A stretch of 64,000 nt of DNA from an uncultured Eggerthella sp. (GCA_959607715.1 CAUHNN010000008.1:20757-84756), one strand, 5' to 3'. Numbered from the stretch's first letter, positions 41,738-49,860 are shown. Program-made: numbers and translations. The notes: a model not told the origin generated them from the letters alone.

Positions 41738-42634
41738 ATGGTCGATTCACCGCACAACACCCCCGAAGAGCAGATCGCGCTCAACCGCCAACTCGCCCAG
41801 ATGCTCAAAGGAGGCGTCATCATGGACGTCACCACGCCCGAGCAAGCGCGCATTGCCGAGAAGGCAGGAGCCTGCGCCGTCATGGCGCTCGAACGCATCC
41901 CCGCAGACATCCGCGCAGCGGGCGGCGTTTCGCGCATGAGCGATCCGAAGATGATTCGAGGGATCCAAGAAGCGGTATCCATCCCGGTAATGGCGAAATG
42001 CCGCATCGGGCACTTTGCGGAAGCACAGGTCCTCGAAGCCATCGACATCGACTACATCGACGAATCGGAAGTGCTCTCCCCCGCCGACGACACGTACCAC
42101 ATCGACAAGCGCTCCTTCGCGACGCCTTTCGTCTGCGGCGCACGCGATCTCGGAGAAGCGCTGCGTCGCATCGGGGAAGGCGCGACCATGATCAGGACGA
42201 AGGGGGAGCCGGGAACCGGGGACGTCGTACAAGCAGTCCGCCACATGCGCATGATGAACTCCCAAATCCGAACGATCACGAGCATGAGGGAAGACGAGCT
42301 CGCCGAAGAAGCCAAGCGACTTGCCGTCCCGCACGACCTGCTTCGTTTCGTCCATGATCACGGCAAGCTTCCGGTAGTGAACTTCGCTGCCGGCGGCGTA
42401 GCGACCCCCGCCGATGCAGCGCTGATGATGCAGCTCGGGGCCGAAGGGGTGTTCGTCGGTTCCGGCATCTTCAAATCCGGCAATCCCGAAAAACGCGCCG
42501 AGGCCATCGTCGGCGCTGTCGCCAACTTCTCCGACGCTGCGCTTATCGCCCGCCTCTCCGAGGACCTCGGCGAAGCCATGGTCGGCATCAACGCCGATGA
42601 AATCGAGCTCATCATGGAAGAGCGCGGACGATGA
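41738..42634 (+). CDS. pdxS: Pyridoxal 5'-phosphate synthase, lyase subunit
   Basis: 298 residues, very conserved. It builds PLP from ribose 5-phosphate, glyceraldehyde 3-phosphate and ammonia supplied by PdxT. Visible are GGVIMDVTTPEQARIAEKAG (first catalytic region with D of MDV), MALERIPADIRAAGG, the imine-forming lysines in MAKCRIGH and MIRTKGEPGTG, and NFAAGGVATPADAAL. The ribosome-binding site AAGGAGAG lies ahead of the ATG. Its stop overlaps the pdxT start by ATGA, consistent with the strict stoichiometry of the 12-mer complex. Confidence 0.97.
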   Translation: MVDSPHNTPEEQIALNRQLAQMLKGGVIMDVTTPEQARIAEKAGACAVMALERIPADIRAAGGVSRMSDPKMIRGIQEAVSIPVMAKCRIGHFAEAQVLEAIDIDYIDESEVLSPADDTYHIDKRSFATPFVCGARDLGEALRRIGEGATMIRTKGEPGTGDVVQAVRHMRMMNSQIRTITSMREDELAEEAKRLAVPHDLLRFVHDHGKLPVVNFAAGGVATPADAALMMQLGAEGVFVGSGIFKSGNPEKRAEAIVGAVANFSDAALIARLSEDLGEAMVGINADEIELIMEERGR

Positions 42635-43242
42635 GCGGCACCCGCATAGGCATACTCGCGGTCCAAGGGGCCTTCATCGAACACCGCCGTAAGCTCGAGG
42701 AGCTCGGGATGACCTGCCTGGAGCTTCGATCGGCAAGCGACGCGCGCAAGCCCTACGATCGCCTCGTGCTGCCAGGCGGCGAAAGCACCGCCCAAGGAAA
42801 GCTCATCCACGATTTAGGGATGGCCGAAACACTGCGCGAAAGGATCTTAGACGGCATGCCGGTGCTCGCGACGTGCGCAGGCCTTATCCTTCTCGCCGAA
42901 AGAATCGAAAGAGACGAGGGCTCTTCGCATCTCGCCGAAGACACGTCCTCGGCGAGATGCGAAGTCCAGGGGCTTCGAACCCTCCCCGTCACGGTTAGAC
43001 GCAACGCCTACGGCCGTCAACGCGCCAGCTTCCATGCCCGGGGAGATTTCGACGACATGAGCGACGTCCCCCTCACGTTCATCCGGGCACCGTACATCAC
43101 CGAAGCCCGAGATGACGTCAAAATCATGACGCGCCACGACGGACGCATCGTGGCCGTTCGCTACGGCAAGCAAATCGGCCTCTCGTTCCATCCCGAGCTC
43201 GACAACGACAACCGCATCCATCGCTTTTTCTGCTCTCTGTAG
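42631..43242 (+). CDS. pdxT: Pyridoxal 5'-phosphate synthase, glutaminase subunit
   Basis: 203 residues. A class I-like glutamine amidotransferase that delivers ammonia to PdxS. Seen are GILAVQGAFIEH, the oxyanion region LPGGEST, the catalytic cysteine in ATCAGLILLAE and the His-Glu pair in SFHPELDND. Between GLILLAERIE and VRRNAYGRQ the protein has about a dozen more residues than the usual form. The extra part, SSHLAEDTSSARCE, is encoded by a perfect 16-bp inverted repeat at 42923-42964. Coupled to pdxS by a 4-bp overlap and ended by the terminator at 43.26-43.30 kb. Confidence 0.95.
   Translation: MSGTRIGILAVQGAFIEHRRKLEELGMTCLELRSASDARKPYDRLVLPGGESTAQGKLIHDLGMAETLRERILDGMPVLATCAGLILLAERIERDEGSSHLAEDTSSARCEVQGLRTLPVTVRRNAYGRQRASFHARGDFDDMSDVPLTFIRAPYITEARDDVKIMTRHDGRIVAVRYGKQIGLSFHPELDNDNRIHRFFCSL
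42923..42964. repeat. Perfect 16-bp inverted repeat inside pdxT
   Basis: CTTCGCATCTCGCCGA (42923-42938) is exactly complementary to TCGGCGAGATGCGAAG (42949-42964), with a 10-nt loop. It lies in frame inside the coding sequence and has no T-run. Confidence 0.9.
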
Positions 43243-43254
43243 AGCGCTCGGCGC

Positions 43255-43298
43255 AAAAAGAACGGGGCGGATCGAACCCAAAATCGATCCGCCCCGTT
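43255..43298. terminator. Bidirectional terminator between pdxT and the feo operon
   Basis: A 15-bp perfect stem (AACGGGGCGGATCGA with its complement), flanked by AAAAAG on the left and TTTC on the right. It serves the convergent pdxST and feo units. Confidence 0.85.
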
Positions 43299-43330
43299 TC
43301 TCGAACTGCGGGAAAGCGAGATGCGCGCCG

Positions 43331-43540
43331 TCAGCTCCGCTTCGTCAAATCCGCATCGACGCGCTCGAGCATGGACTCAGCACAGCCGCACGACGAAGAT
43401 GAGCAAGAACATCCTCCGCATCCTTCGCATCCGATGCTGCGACCAGCGCGCTTAGCCTTCACCCAATGAACGATGATGGCGCATACGACCCCCAAGAGAA
43501 TCGCTGAGACGACGAACGTTCCCACATTCATGACGAACAC
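43331..43540 (-). CDS. FeoB-associated Cys-rich membrane protein
   Basis: 69 residues. One N-terminal membrane helix (VSAILLGVVCAIIVHWV), then a basic stretch and a cysteine cluster CEGCGGCSCSSSSCGC. This matches the small FeoB-associated Cys-rich family found at the end of feo operons; its job may be iron handling or FeoC-like control. It follows feoB by 25 nt. GTG 43540 is well placed behind AGGAAGG; ATG 43531 is the alternative. Confidence 0.85.
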   Translation of the reverse strand: MFVMNVGTFVVSAILLGVVCAIIVHWVKAKRAGRSIGCEGCGGCSCSSSSCGCAESMLERVDADLTKRS

Positions 43541-43565
43541 GCTTCCTTCCTATCGATCGATTACT

Positions 43566-45974
43566 TTACGCCACGTTGGATGCGACGTCGACCGCGCGAG
43601 CCGACGCTTCTTCACCGTGTCGGTTGGGACGGAGGAGAAGCCACAGGAACGCAGCGAGGAGAACAACCGCCACGACGGTGAAAGCGTTAGGCGCAACCTC
43701 GCCGATCGCCAGTCCGCCAAGCTGGTAGATCCACAGTCCCACGACCCACGCCAAGGCGCATTGATACCCTACGGCACCCAGGAACCACTTCACGTTGTTC
43801 ATCTCCCGCTTCATCGCGCCCATAGCGGCGAAGCACGGCGCGCACAGAAGGTTGAACGCCAAGAAAGAATACGCACTGACCATGGTGAAGGCCGCCTGCA
43901 CATTGGCATACCAACCGGCATCGCCCGCATACAGAATGCCGAAGGTGCCGACGACGTTTTCCTTCGCGATGAGACCGGTGATGGCCGCCGATGCCGCCTG
44001 CCATTCGCCCCAACCGAGAGGTGAGAAGATCCACGCGATTGCGCTACCAGCGATCGCGAGGATGGAATCAGACTGGTCTTCGACGAGCGCCAAGCCCCCA
44101 TCGACGATGCCATAGCTCGAGATGAACCAGATAAGGATACAGGCCACGAGGATGATCGTACCGGCCTTCTTGATGAACGACCAAGCCCTTTCGAGCATGC
44201 TGCGCCCAACCGTCCCAAGCGTCGGCATGTGATAAGCGGGGAGCTCCATGATGAACGGAGCGGGATCGCCTGCGAAGAAACGCGTCTTCTTCAAGATGAT
44301 GCCGGAGCACAGAATAGCGGCAATACCCAGGAAATATGCGCTCGGGGCAACCCACCATTCGCCACCGAACACCGCGCCAGCGAACAGGGCGATAATGGGA
44401 AGCTTCGCGCTGCAGGGGATGAACGTGGTGGTCATGACCGTCATGCGGCGATCGTTCTGGTTCTCGATCGTGCGAGAAGCCATGATACCGGGAACGCCGC
44501 AGCCCGTTCCGATCAGAATCGGGACAAACGACTTGCCCGAAAGGCCGAAACGACGGAAAACGCGGTCGAGGATGAAGGCGATTCGCGCCATGTAGCCGCA
44601 GTATTCAAGGAAGGCCAGCAAGAAGAAGAGGACGAGCATCTGGGGAACGAAACCGAGAACGGCGCCGACGCCGGCAACGATACCGTCGAGGATCAGGGCC
44701 TGGAGCCAATCGGCGCACCCGATCGCAACAAGGCCGCTTTCAATGAGAACGGGCAGACCGGGGATCCACAGTCCGTAATCGCTGGGATTCGGCTCCTCGA
44801 CGCCAAGAGCCTCCTCGTAGGCCGCAGCATCGACGTCGATCACTTCGTTTTCACCCGTTTCGTCGTCATATGCCTCATAGGAGGCCGTCAAGCCCGATTC
44901 CTCCGCAGCAGCAATAAAGTCCGCGGAGGAGGGATCGAGGCCCTGAGCCTCCGCTTCACCTTCGAAAGCGGAGATGGCCTCGGAAGCCTCGTCGAAAGCG
45001 GAGGACGCTTCGTCGAGCTGCTCCTGACCGGCACCCAGATACCAACCGTCGCCGAATACGCCGTCGTTGGCCCAATCGGTGGCGAGCGTGCCGACGGTGG
45101 AAACGGAGATGAAGTAAACCAAGAACATGACGATCGCAAAGATCGGCAACGCAAGGACACGGTTGGTGACGATGCGGTCGATCTTGTCTGACGTGCTCAG
45201 CTCAGGAACAGCGCTTCCCGTTCGACACGTATCCACGATTTCTCCGATATGGGCATAACGATCGTTGATGATCGCGCTTTCCGCATCGTCGTCGACGCGA
45301 GCCTCGAACTCCGCGCGGATGCCATCGACATTCGGTGCACCCTCCATAGTGGCCGTGATCTTCTCGTCGTTTTCCAGCAACTTGACCGCGTAAAAACGAC
45401 GGAGCTCGGCGGGGACGGATTCAGGAAGCAGCGCCTCTATGCGCACGACAGCATCTTCGAGCTCAGGAGAAAACGAGAGCGGGCGCGCAACCGAGGCATC
45501 AAGAGGAGAAAGACGCGAAACGAGATCATCGATACCCGTTCCCTTGAGGGCCGATATCTCGACGACCGGGCATCCAAGCTCTTCGGCAAGCTGGTCGACA
45601 TGGATCTCATCGCCGCGCTTCTTCACGACGTCCATCATGTTGACGGCGACGACGACAGGAAGACCCATCTCGAGCAGCTGGGTGGTCAGATACAGATTCC
45701 TCTCGAAATTCGATCCATCCACGATGTTCAAAAGAGCATCGGGGCGTTGCTCGATCAAATACGTACGCGCAACAACCTCCTCGAGGCTGTAGGGCGAAAG
45801 GGAATACACGCCGGGAAGATCGATGATCTCAACCGAAGCATCGGCCTTGAGCTTGCCTTCCTTCTTTTCAACAGTGACGCCAGGCCAGTTGCCTACGCGC
45901 TGATTCGAGCCGGTCAAAGCGTTGAACAACGTCGTCTTGCCGCTGTTGGGGTTGCCGACAAGAGCAATCCTCAT
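43566..45974 (-). CDS. feoB: Ferrous iron transporter FeoB
   Basis: 802 residues. The N-terminal G domain has GNPNSGKTTLFN (G1), the G2 threonine in GVTVEKKEG, DLPGVYSL (G3), NMMD (G4) and the SALKG region (G5). The membrane part starts near residue 273, with GTGCGVPGIMASR and the gate segments T-F-I-P-C-S-A-K-L-P. It imports Fe(II) under anaerobic or low-oxygen conditions. Between membrane helices 1 and 2 an unusual acidic insertion (about residues 313-400) is present. The ribosome-binding site AGGAGG is strong. A promoter-like TTGAGT-N16-TAACAA lies just upstream, overlapped by an operator-like palindrome. Confidence 0.96.
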   Translation of the reverse strand: MRIALVGNPNSGKTTLFNALTGSNQRVGNWPGVTVEKKEGKLKADASVEIIDLPGVYSLSPYSLEEVVARTYLIEQRPDALLNIVDGSNFERNLYLTTQLLEMGLPVVVAVNMMDVVKKRGDEIHVDQLAEELGCPVVEISALKGTGIDDLVSRLSPLDASVARPLSFSPELEDAVVRIEALLPESVPAELRRFYAVKLLENDEKITATMEGAPNVDGIRAEFEARVDDDAESAIINDRYAHIGEIVDTCRTGSAVPELSTSDKIDRIVTNRVLALPIFAIVMFLVYFISVSTVGTLATDWANDGVFGDGWYLGAGQEQLDEASSAFDEASEAISAFEGEAEAQGLDPSSADFIAAAEESGLTASYEAYDDETGENEVIDVDAAAYEEALGVEEPNPSDYGLWIPGLPVLIESGLVAIGCADWLQALILDGIVAGVGAVLGFVPQMLVLFFLLAFLEYCGYMARIAFILDRVFRRFGLSGKSFVPILIGTGCGVPGIMASRTIENQNDRRMTVMTTTFIPCSAKLPIIALFAGAVFGGEWWVAPSAYFLGIAAILCSGIILKKTRFFAGDPAPFIMELPAYHMPTLGTVGRSMLERAWSFIKKAGTIILVACILIWFISSYGIVDGGLALVEDQSDSILAIAGSAIAWIFSPLGWGEWQAASAAITGLIAKENVVGTFGILYAGDAGWYANVQAAFTMVSAYSFLAFNLLCAPCFAAMGAMKREMNNVKWFLGAVGYQCALAWVVGLWIYQLGGLAIGEVAPNAFTVVAVVLLAAFLWLLLRPNRHGEEASARAVDVASNVA

Positions 45975-45990
45975 GAAGTCCTCCTAAATT

Positions 45991-46006
45991 GTTAACTATG
46001 GCTAAC
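45991..46006. promoter_or_regulatory. Iron-box candidate upstream of feoB
   Basis: GTTAACTATGGCTAAC, an imperfect 16-bp palindrome with half-site GGCTAAC. It overlaps the -10 and spacer of a minus-strand promoter-like sequence (TTGAGT-N16-TAACAA, 45989-46016). It shares its layout with the site before the first feoA gene. Confidence 0.5.
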
Positions 46007-46047
46007 TGCTACTCAAAATAAATGCCGCCTCGAAGGGCAGCATGAAG

Positions 46048-46269
46048 TTACTCGACTTCGACCAAGCGAGCATCTTCCTTACGCAGGGACAGCTCGTAAC
46101 CGCGAACCGTCACCTCAACAGGATCACCGAGCGGTGCGACCTTGCGCACGAACACCGAGCATCCCTTCGTGATGCCCATATCCATTATTCGACGTTTCGT
46201 TGCACCGACGCCATCGATCTTGACGACGGTAACGGTCTGACCGCTTTTCACCTTTTCCAAAGATCCCAT
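46048..46269 (-). CDS. feoA: FeoA family protein (second copy)
   Basis: 73 residues, one SH3-like FeoA domain: VKSGQTVTVVKI, then KRRIMDMGITKGCSVFVRKVAPLGDPVEV, then YELSLRKEDARLVEV. FeoA is a cytosolic accessory protein of FeoB. It lies between the first feoA copy and feoB on the same strand, with AAGGAGG as ribosome-binding site. Confidence 0.93.
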   Translation of the reverse strand: MGSLEKVKSGQTVTVVKIDGVGATKRRIMDMGITKGCSVFVRKVAPLGDPVEVTVRGYELSLRKEDARLVEVE

Positions 46270-46316
46270 GCAGCCTCCTTTCCTTTCTGACGCACCGACG
46301 ATGAGCCGACTCTTTT

Positions 46317-46526
46317 CTACACGACGATATGACTTGCAAGCTCAGCGGAAAGAGCCACCCGCGAGCCTTTGACGTTGACGATGGAGTTGCCCGCGATGCG
46401 AGACACCATCAGGATCTGTTCCCCCGGTATGAAGCCGAGATCCTCAAGATGGCGACGAAGGTCACCGGAGCCTTCAAGACGCTTCACGCGATAGCTTCCC
46501 GTTCGCCTAGCCTCCGACAGCACCAT
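46317..46526 (-). CDS. feoA: FeoA family protein (first copy)
   Basis: 69 residues with the FeoA core LRRHLEDLGFIPGEQILMVS, then G-N-S-I-V-N-V, then R-V-A-L-S-A-E-L-A-S-H-I-V-V. It is the promoter-proximal gene of the feo operon and differs clearly from the second FeoA, so this is not a recent duplication. The ribosome-binding site is AAAGGAGG. It is preceded by a good promoter and an operator-like palindrome. Confidence 0.9.
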   Translation of the reverse strand: MVLSEARRTGSYRVKRLEGSGDLRRHLEDLGFIPGEQILMVSRIAGNSIVNVKGSRVALSAELASHIVV

Positions 46527-46560
46527 GACGCCTCCTTTGCCGTGCGATCAAGCCTCAACA

Positions 46561-46576
46561 GTTAGCCAAGGCTTAC
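46561..46576. promoter_or_regulatory. Iron-box candidate upstream of the first feoA
   Basis: GTTAGCCAAGGCTTAC, a 16-bp palindrome with one mismatch, located just downstream of the -10 of the feoA promoter. It resembles DtxR/IdeR-type operators (core TTAG and CTAA halves). Confidence 0.55.
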
Positions 46577-46586
46577 TGACGCCTAT

Positions 46587-46615
46587 ATGTTAGACACAGG
46601 AAACTTACAGGTCAA
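46587..46615 (-). promoter_or_regulatory. Promoter of the feo operon
   Basis: On the minus strand, TTGACC, a 17-nt spacer and TAACAT. The transcription start would fall near 46580, next to the palindrome at 46561-46576. Confidence 0.75.
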
Positions 46616-46671
46616 GAAAAAACTCTCCCCGTCGGCGATAATCGACGCTCGCACCTGCAGCGGCGGCAGGG

Positions 46672-47085
46672 CTACGTCGTCGGCAACGTTCTTTCGAAGA
46701 AGGACTCCAGCTCATCGGGCTCGAGGTCGGCATCGTCAAGGGAGAAGCCGAATTCCCGAGCGAGCGCATGCGCCTGCCCCTCACGCAAAGAGGAGCGCTC
46801 TCCCAATCCCGCATCGGCCAAGCAACGAGAAGAAAGGAGCAGAGATCGCGCAACATACTCCATCAACAGGGGATCGGGATCGGAAAGCCTCACCATCGCG
46901 GCCATGGATTCAGGGGCCATGGTCAGAAGCAAGGCCCCGTCGAATTCGGTCGCGTTTTCCAGGGCCTCGTCAAGACGCTCGGCCGCGGCCTCAGGATCCG
47001 ACCCTCCCCGCGCCTTTTCGAGGCTCTCGCGCAAAGCGCTCGCGAGTTGGAGGAACATCCTCATGAGATAGTCCTGATGAAGCAT
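46672..47085 (-). CDS. Small helical protein downstream of ruvB (DUF6483-like)
   Basis: 137 residues from ATG 47085, 4 nt after the ruvB stop codon. It begins MLHQDYLMRMFLQLASALRE and is mostly helical and acidic. No catalytic motif, membrane helix or signal peptide is visible. The start resembles DUF6483, a family of unknown function, but this is a weak recognition. The tight spacing indicates co-translation with ruvCAB. A helical-repeat (TPR-like) adaptor is another possibility. Confidence 0.65.
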   Translation of the reverse strand: MLHQDYLMRMFLQLASALRESLEKARGGSDPEAAAERLDEALENATEFDGALLLTMAPESMAAMVRLSDPDPLLMEYVARSLLLSSRCLADAGLGERSSLREGQAHALAREFGFSLDDADLEPDELESFFERTLPTT

Positions 47086-47089
47086 GACG

Positions 47090-48157
47090 TCACACCCCTT
47101 TCGGCATACGAACACCGAGATGCGCATAGGCGCGCTCGGTCGCCTGCCGCCCTTTCGGAGTGCGCACGAGCAGACCCTGCTGCAAAAGATACGGCTCGTA
47201 CACGTCTTCAAGCGTATCGGGTTCCTCGGACAGCGCCGAAGCGAGAGTGGTCAGCCCTACCGGGCGACCTGCGAATTGGACGCAAAGCAGCTCGAGGATG
47301 CGGTTATCCACCGAGTCGAGACCCAGGGAGTCGACCTCGAAAAAAGCAAGTGCCTGAGCAGCGCAGTCCTCGTCGATAGGGGAAATGCCCTTAACCTGGG
47401 CCCAATCGCGCACCCGCTTAAGAAGGCGATTGGCCAAACGCGGTGTTCCGCGACTCCGCCGAGCGATCTCGAGCGCGCCTTCTTCTAGGATGTCGACGTC
47501 GAGAATGCGCGCGGAACGGCGCACGATCAAGGAAAGCTCTTCGGGAGTGTAATAATTCAAGCGGAACGCGATTCCGAAACGATCGCGCAAGGGTCCCGTC
47601 AGCAATCCCGTGCGCGTCGTAGCCCCGACCAACGTGAAACGCGGCAGGTCGAGGCGTATCGAACGCGCGGCGGGCCCTTTGCCCACCACGATATCGAGCG
47701 CGAAGTCCTCAAGAGCCGGATAGAGGATCTCTTCGACCATCCTGTTCAGACGATGGATCTCGTCGATGAAAAGGACGTCGCCCTCTTCGAGATTGGTGAG
47801 GATCGCCGCCAGATCACCCGTACGCTCGATCGCCGGTCCGCTGGTGGTTTTTATGCGTACGCCGAGCTCGTTGGCGACAACGGTCGCCAACGTGGTCTTG
47901 CCCAAACCCGGAGGGCCTGAAAAAAGGATATGGTCAACCACGTCTTTACGCTCGCGCGCCGCCTCGATGAGGATGGAAAGGCTCTCCTTGATCTTCGTTT
48001 GACCTAGGTATTCGCCAAGACGCGTAGGGCGCAGGCTTCTATCGAGCGCAAGGTCATCCTCGGAAAGCGAGGCGTCACACGTCCTCTGGCGCGGATCGTC
48101 CCCCGATGACGAAGACGCCTCGAACAGCAAGCCGTCTATTTCGATGTTGTCAGGCAC
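47090..48157 (-). CDS. ruvB: Holliday junction branch migration ATPase RuvB
   Basis: 355 residues; the roughly 25 residues before the conserved LRPTRLGEYLGQ are an N-terminal extension. Walker A is SGPPGLGKTTLA, Walker B is LFIDEIHRLNR, sensor 1 lies in LVGATTRTGLL, and a C-terminal winged helix (VGLTTLASALSEE) ends the protein. RuvB hexamers drive branch migration with RuvA. It lies 67 nt after ruvA in the order ruvC-ruvA-ruvB. Confidence 0.97.
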   Translation of the reverse strand: MPDNIEIDGLLFEASSSSGDDPRQRTCDASLSEDDLALDRSLRPTRLGEYLGQTKIKESLSILIEAARERKDVVDHILFSGPPGLGKTTLATVVANELGVRIKTTSGPAIERTGDLAAILTNLEEGDVLFIDEIHRLNRMVEEILYPALEDFALDIVVGKGPAARSIRLDLPRFTLVGATTRTGLLTGPLRDRFGIAFRLNYYTPEELSLIVRRSARILDVDILEEGALEIARRSRGTPRLANRLLKRVRDWAQVKGISPIDEDCAAQALAFFEVDSLGLDSVDNRILELLCVQFAGRPVGLTTLASALSEEPDTLEDVYEPYLLQQGLLVRTPKGRQATERAYAHLGVRMPKGV

Positions 48158-48224
48158 AGGCCCTCTTTCTTCTCATGCGCATACGCTCGCCGCGAGGCGA
48201 CGAGCGCTGAAAAGCGGCGCATCA

Positions 48225-48809
48225 TCAGTTCGCCAGTCGCTTCAAAGCGTACTGCAATAATATCGTTTCGGATGCTTCATCGGGAGCTCCCTTCAAGGCC
48301 AGCTCAGACTCTTCGGACGTGAAGCCCATGGAAAGAAGAGCCTCCAGTGCTCCCTTCTTCGCGTTCAGCGCTTTCTTCGACTGACCGGACAAGACGGCCT
48401 GAAGCTCGTCGCCGAAAGATTCTTTGAGTTCGAGAACGATGCGTTGGGCCATCTTCTTCCCGATCCCGGGAACGCGCTGGATCGCTGCGAGGTCCTGTGC
48501 GGCGATAGCCGAGGCGACCTCAGCGGGGTCGTAGGTGGAGAGAACGGAAAGCGCAACCTTCGGGCCGACGCTCGATATCGCGGTCAAACGCATGAAAAGG
48601 TCTTTTTCCTCTTGATGGGTAAACCCGTACAGGGTCAAGCCGTCATCCCTCACCTGAAGGTGCGTGATGACCCTGACCCGATCACCCACGTTACCGAGAC
48701 GGGCGATGCTGCGGGACGAAAGTGAAACGCGATATCCTATTCCGCCCACTTCCACGATGATGGAATCGAGCCCTTTCCCCGCAAGCATTCCATTCAGATA
48801 CGCGATCAT
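48225..48809 (-). CDS. ruvA: Holliday junction DNA helicase RuvA
   Basis: 194 residues. The OB-fold N-terminus is MIAYLNGMLAGKG, followed by two helix-hairpin-helix motifs (ISSVGPKVALSVL and VPGIGKKMAQRIV) and a C-terminal domain that contacts RuvB (EALLSMGFTSEE). Its start overlaps the ruvC stop by 4 bp. Confidence 0.96.
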   Translation of the reverse strand: MIAYLNGMLAGKGLDSIIVEVGGIGYRVSLSSRSIARLGNVGDRVRVITHLQVRDDGLTLYGFTHQEEKDLFMRLTAISSVGPKVALSVLSTYDPAEVASAIAAQDLAAIQRVPGIGKKMAQRIVLELKESFGDELQAVLSGQSKKALNAKKGALEALLSMGFTSEESELALKGAPDEASETILLQYALKRLAN

Positions 48810-49309
48810 AATCCGATCCCCTTCCCCGCGAAATCATGGGTAGCAAAGCAGATAGCCGCCGCCAGCGCGTCGGCTGCATGGTCGGGAGAAGGGACAGCTT
48901 CGAGGGAGAGCAGTTGCTGGACCATATACTGAACCTGGGACTTATCGGCAGTGCCCACGCCAACGACGGCGAGCTTAATCTGACTTGGCGCGAATTCCCC
49001 GAGAGATATCCCCTTGCCCGACAGTGCGGCGAGGAAAGCGCCTCTCGCCTGCCCCGTGGCGAATGCGCTTCGGGCGTTCGCCCCGAACCAAACCGTCTCG
49101 ATGCCGACGCACGTTGGCTGGTAGCGCCCAACGATGGCGCACGCCTGGGCGTTGATCCTGCCGAGGCGCTCGTGCAAAGACGCACTAGCGGGCGTCTCGA
49201 TGCACCCGTACGCCTGGCACGACAGACGGTTGCCGCTCTGGGCAATCACCCCCCAGCCGGTGTGGGCCAATCCGGGATCGACGCCGAGAATCACGCGCTT
49301 TCGCTCCAT
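48806..49309 (-). CDS. ruvC: Crossover junction endonuclease RuvC
   Basis: 167 residues from ATG 49309 with AAGGAGAGG upstream; a longer frame overlaps the DtxR gene and is not used. The RNase H-like fold shows D7 in LGVDPGLAHTGWGV, the acidic E of VGIETVWFG, and the D-H-A-A-D-A segment in the last part. RuvC resolves Holliday junctions. It is the first gene of ruvCAB, directly behind an SOS-box-like palindrome. Confidence 0.96.
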   Translation of the reverse strand: MERKRVILGVDPGLAHTGWGVIAQSGNRLSCQAYGCIETPASASLHERLGRINAQACAIVGRYQPTCVGIETVWFGANARSAFATGQARGAFLAALSGKGISLGEFAPSQIKLAVVGVGTADKSQVQYMVQQLLSLEAVPSPDHAADALAAAICFATHDFAGKGIGL

Positions 49310-49324
49310 ACCTCTCCTTATCAT

Positions 49325-49340
49325 GCAAACATTTGTTCGC
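49325..49340 (-). promoter_or_regulatory. LexA (SOS) box candidate upstream of ruvCAB
   Basis: Minus-strand GCGAACAAATGTTTGC fits the Gram-positive/actinobacterial LexA site CGAAC-N4-GTTYG. It directly follows a promoter-like TTTTTC-N17-TAGTAT (49341-49369) and ends about 15 nt before the ruvC ATG. Confidence 0.7.
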
Positions 49341-49382
49341 ATACTATCACAAGAAGCGACAAAGAAAAACGCAGATGCCCGC

Positions 49383-49763
49383 CTACAAGCCGATCTTCTT
49401 GAAGTAGGCGAGCCATTTCTCAAACGAGTCGTCGCTGATGGCATGTTCCATCTGACAAGCCTCTTCCTCGGCGATTTCATGGGAAATCCCTATGCACTCG
49501 CTGAGAAAACGCGTCAGCATCTCATGGCGCTCGAGCACGGCTTGGCCGTAGCGGTACCCTTCTTCGGTAAGGACGATGCTTCCATAATGCTCTTGCTCAA
49601 GCATTCCGGAGGCCTTCAAACTTGCGACCGCCTTGGAAACGGAAGCCTTCGAGACACCGAGCCGGGCGGCGACATCGACCGAACGCACCGGGCAGGCATC
49701 GGTTCCTCCGAGCATGACCATCGCCTCAAGGTAATCCTCATGGGATGTAGAGACCTTTTCCAC
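49383..49763 (-). CDS. DtxR/MntR-family metal-dependent regulator
   Basis: 126 residues from GTG 49763, chosen for AGGGGAG 5 nt upstream. The winged helix is SHEDYLEAMVMLGG, then VRSVDVAARLGVSKASVSKAVASL, and the dimerisation/metal-binding half has TEEGYRYGQAVLERHEMLTRFL and EEEACQMEHAIS (metal-ligand Cys/Glu/His). It lacks the C-terminal SH3-like domain, so it is the short MntR-like form. It is a good candidate regulator for the feo operon 3 kb away or for manganese uptake. It is monocistronic, convergent with nothing and divergent from thrC. Confidence 0.88.
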   Translation of the reverse strand: MEKVSTSHEDYLEAMVMLGGTDACPVRSVDVAARLGVSKASVSKAVASLKASGMLEQEHYGSIVLTEEGYRYGQAVLERHEMLTRFLSECIGISHEIAEEEACQMEHAISDDSFEKWLAYFKKIGL

Positions 49764-49860
49764 GGCTTCTCCCCTCGTCTCCAAATTCCATCGGCGCGCA
49801 TGCCGATCCTCTCTCCATAGATGAGACTCCGACAGCGTTTACGCAGCGGTCCGCATCCTC

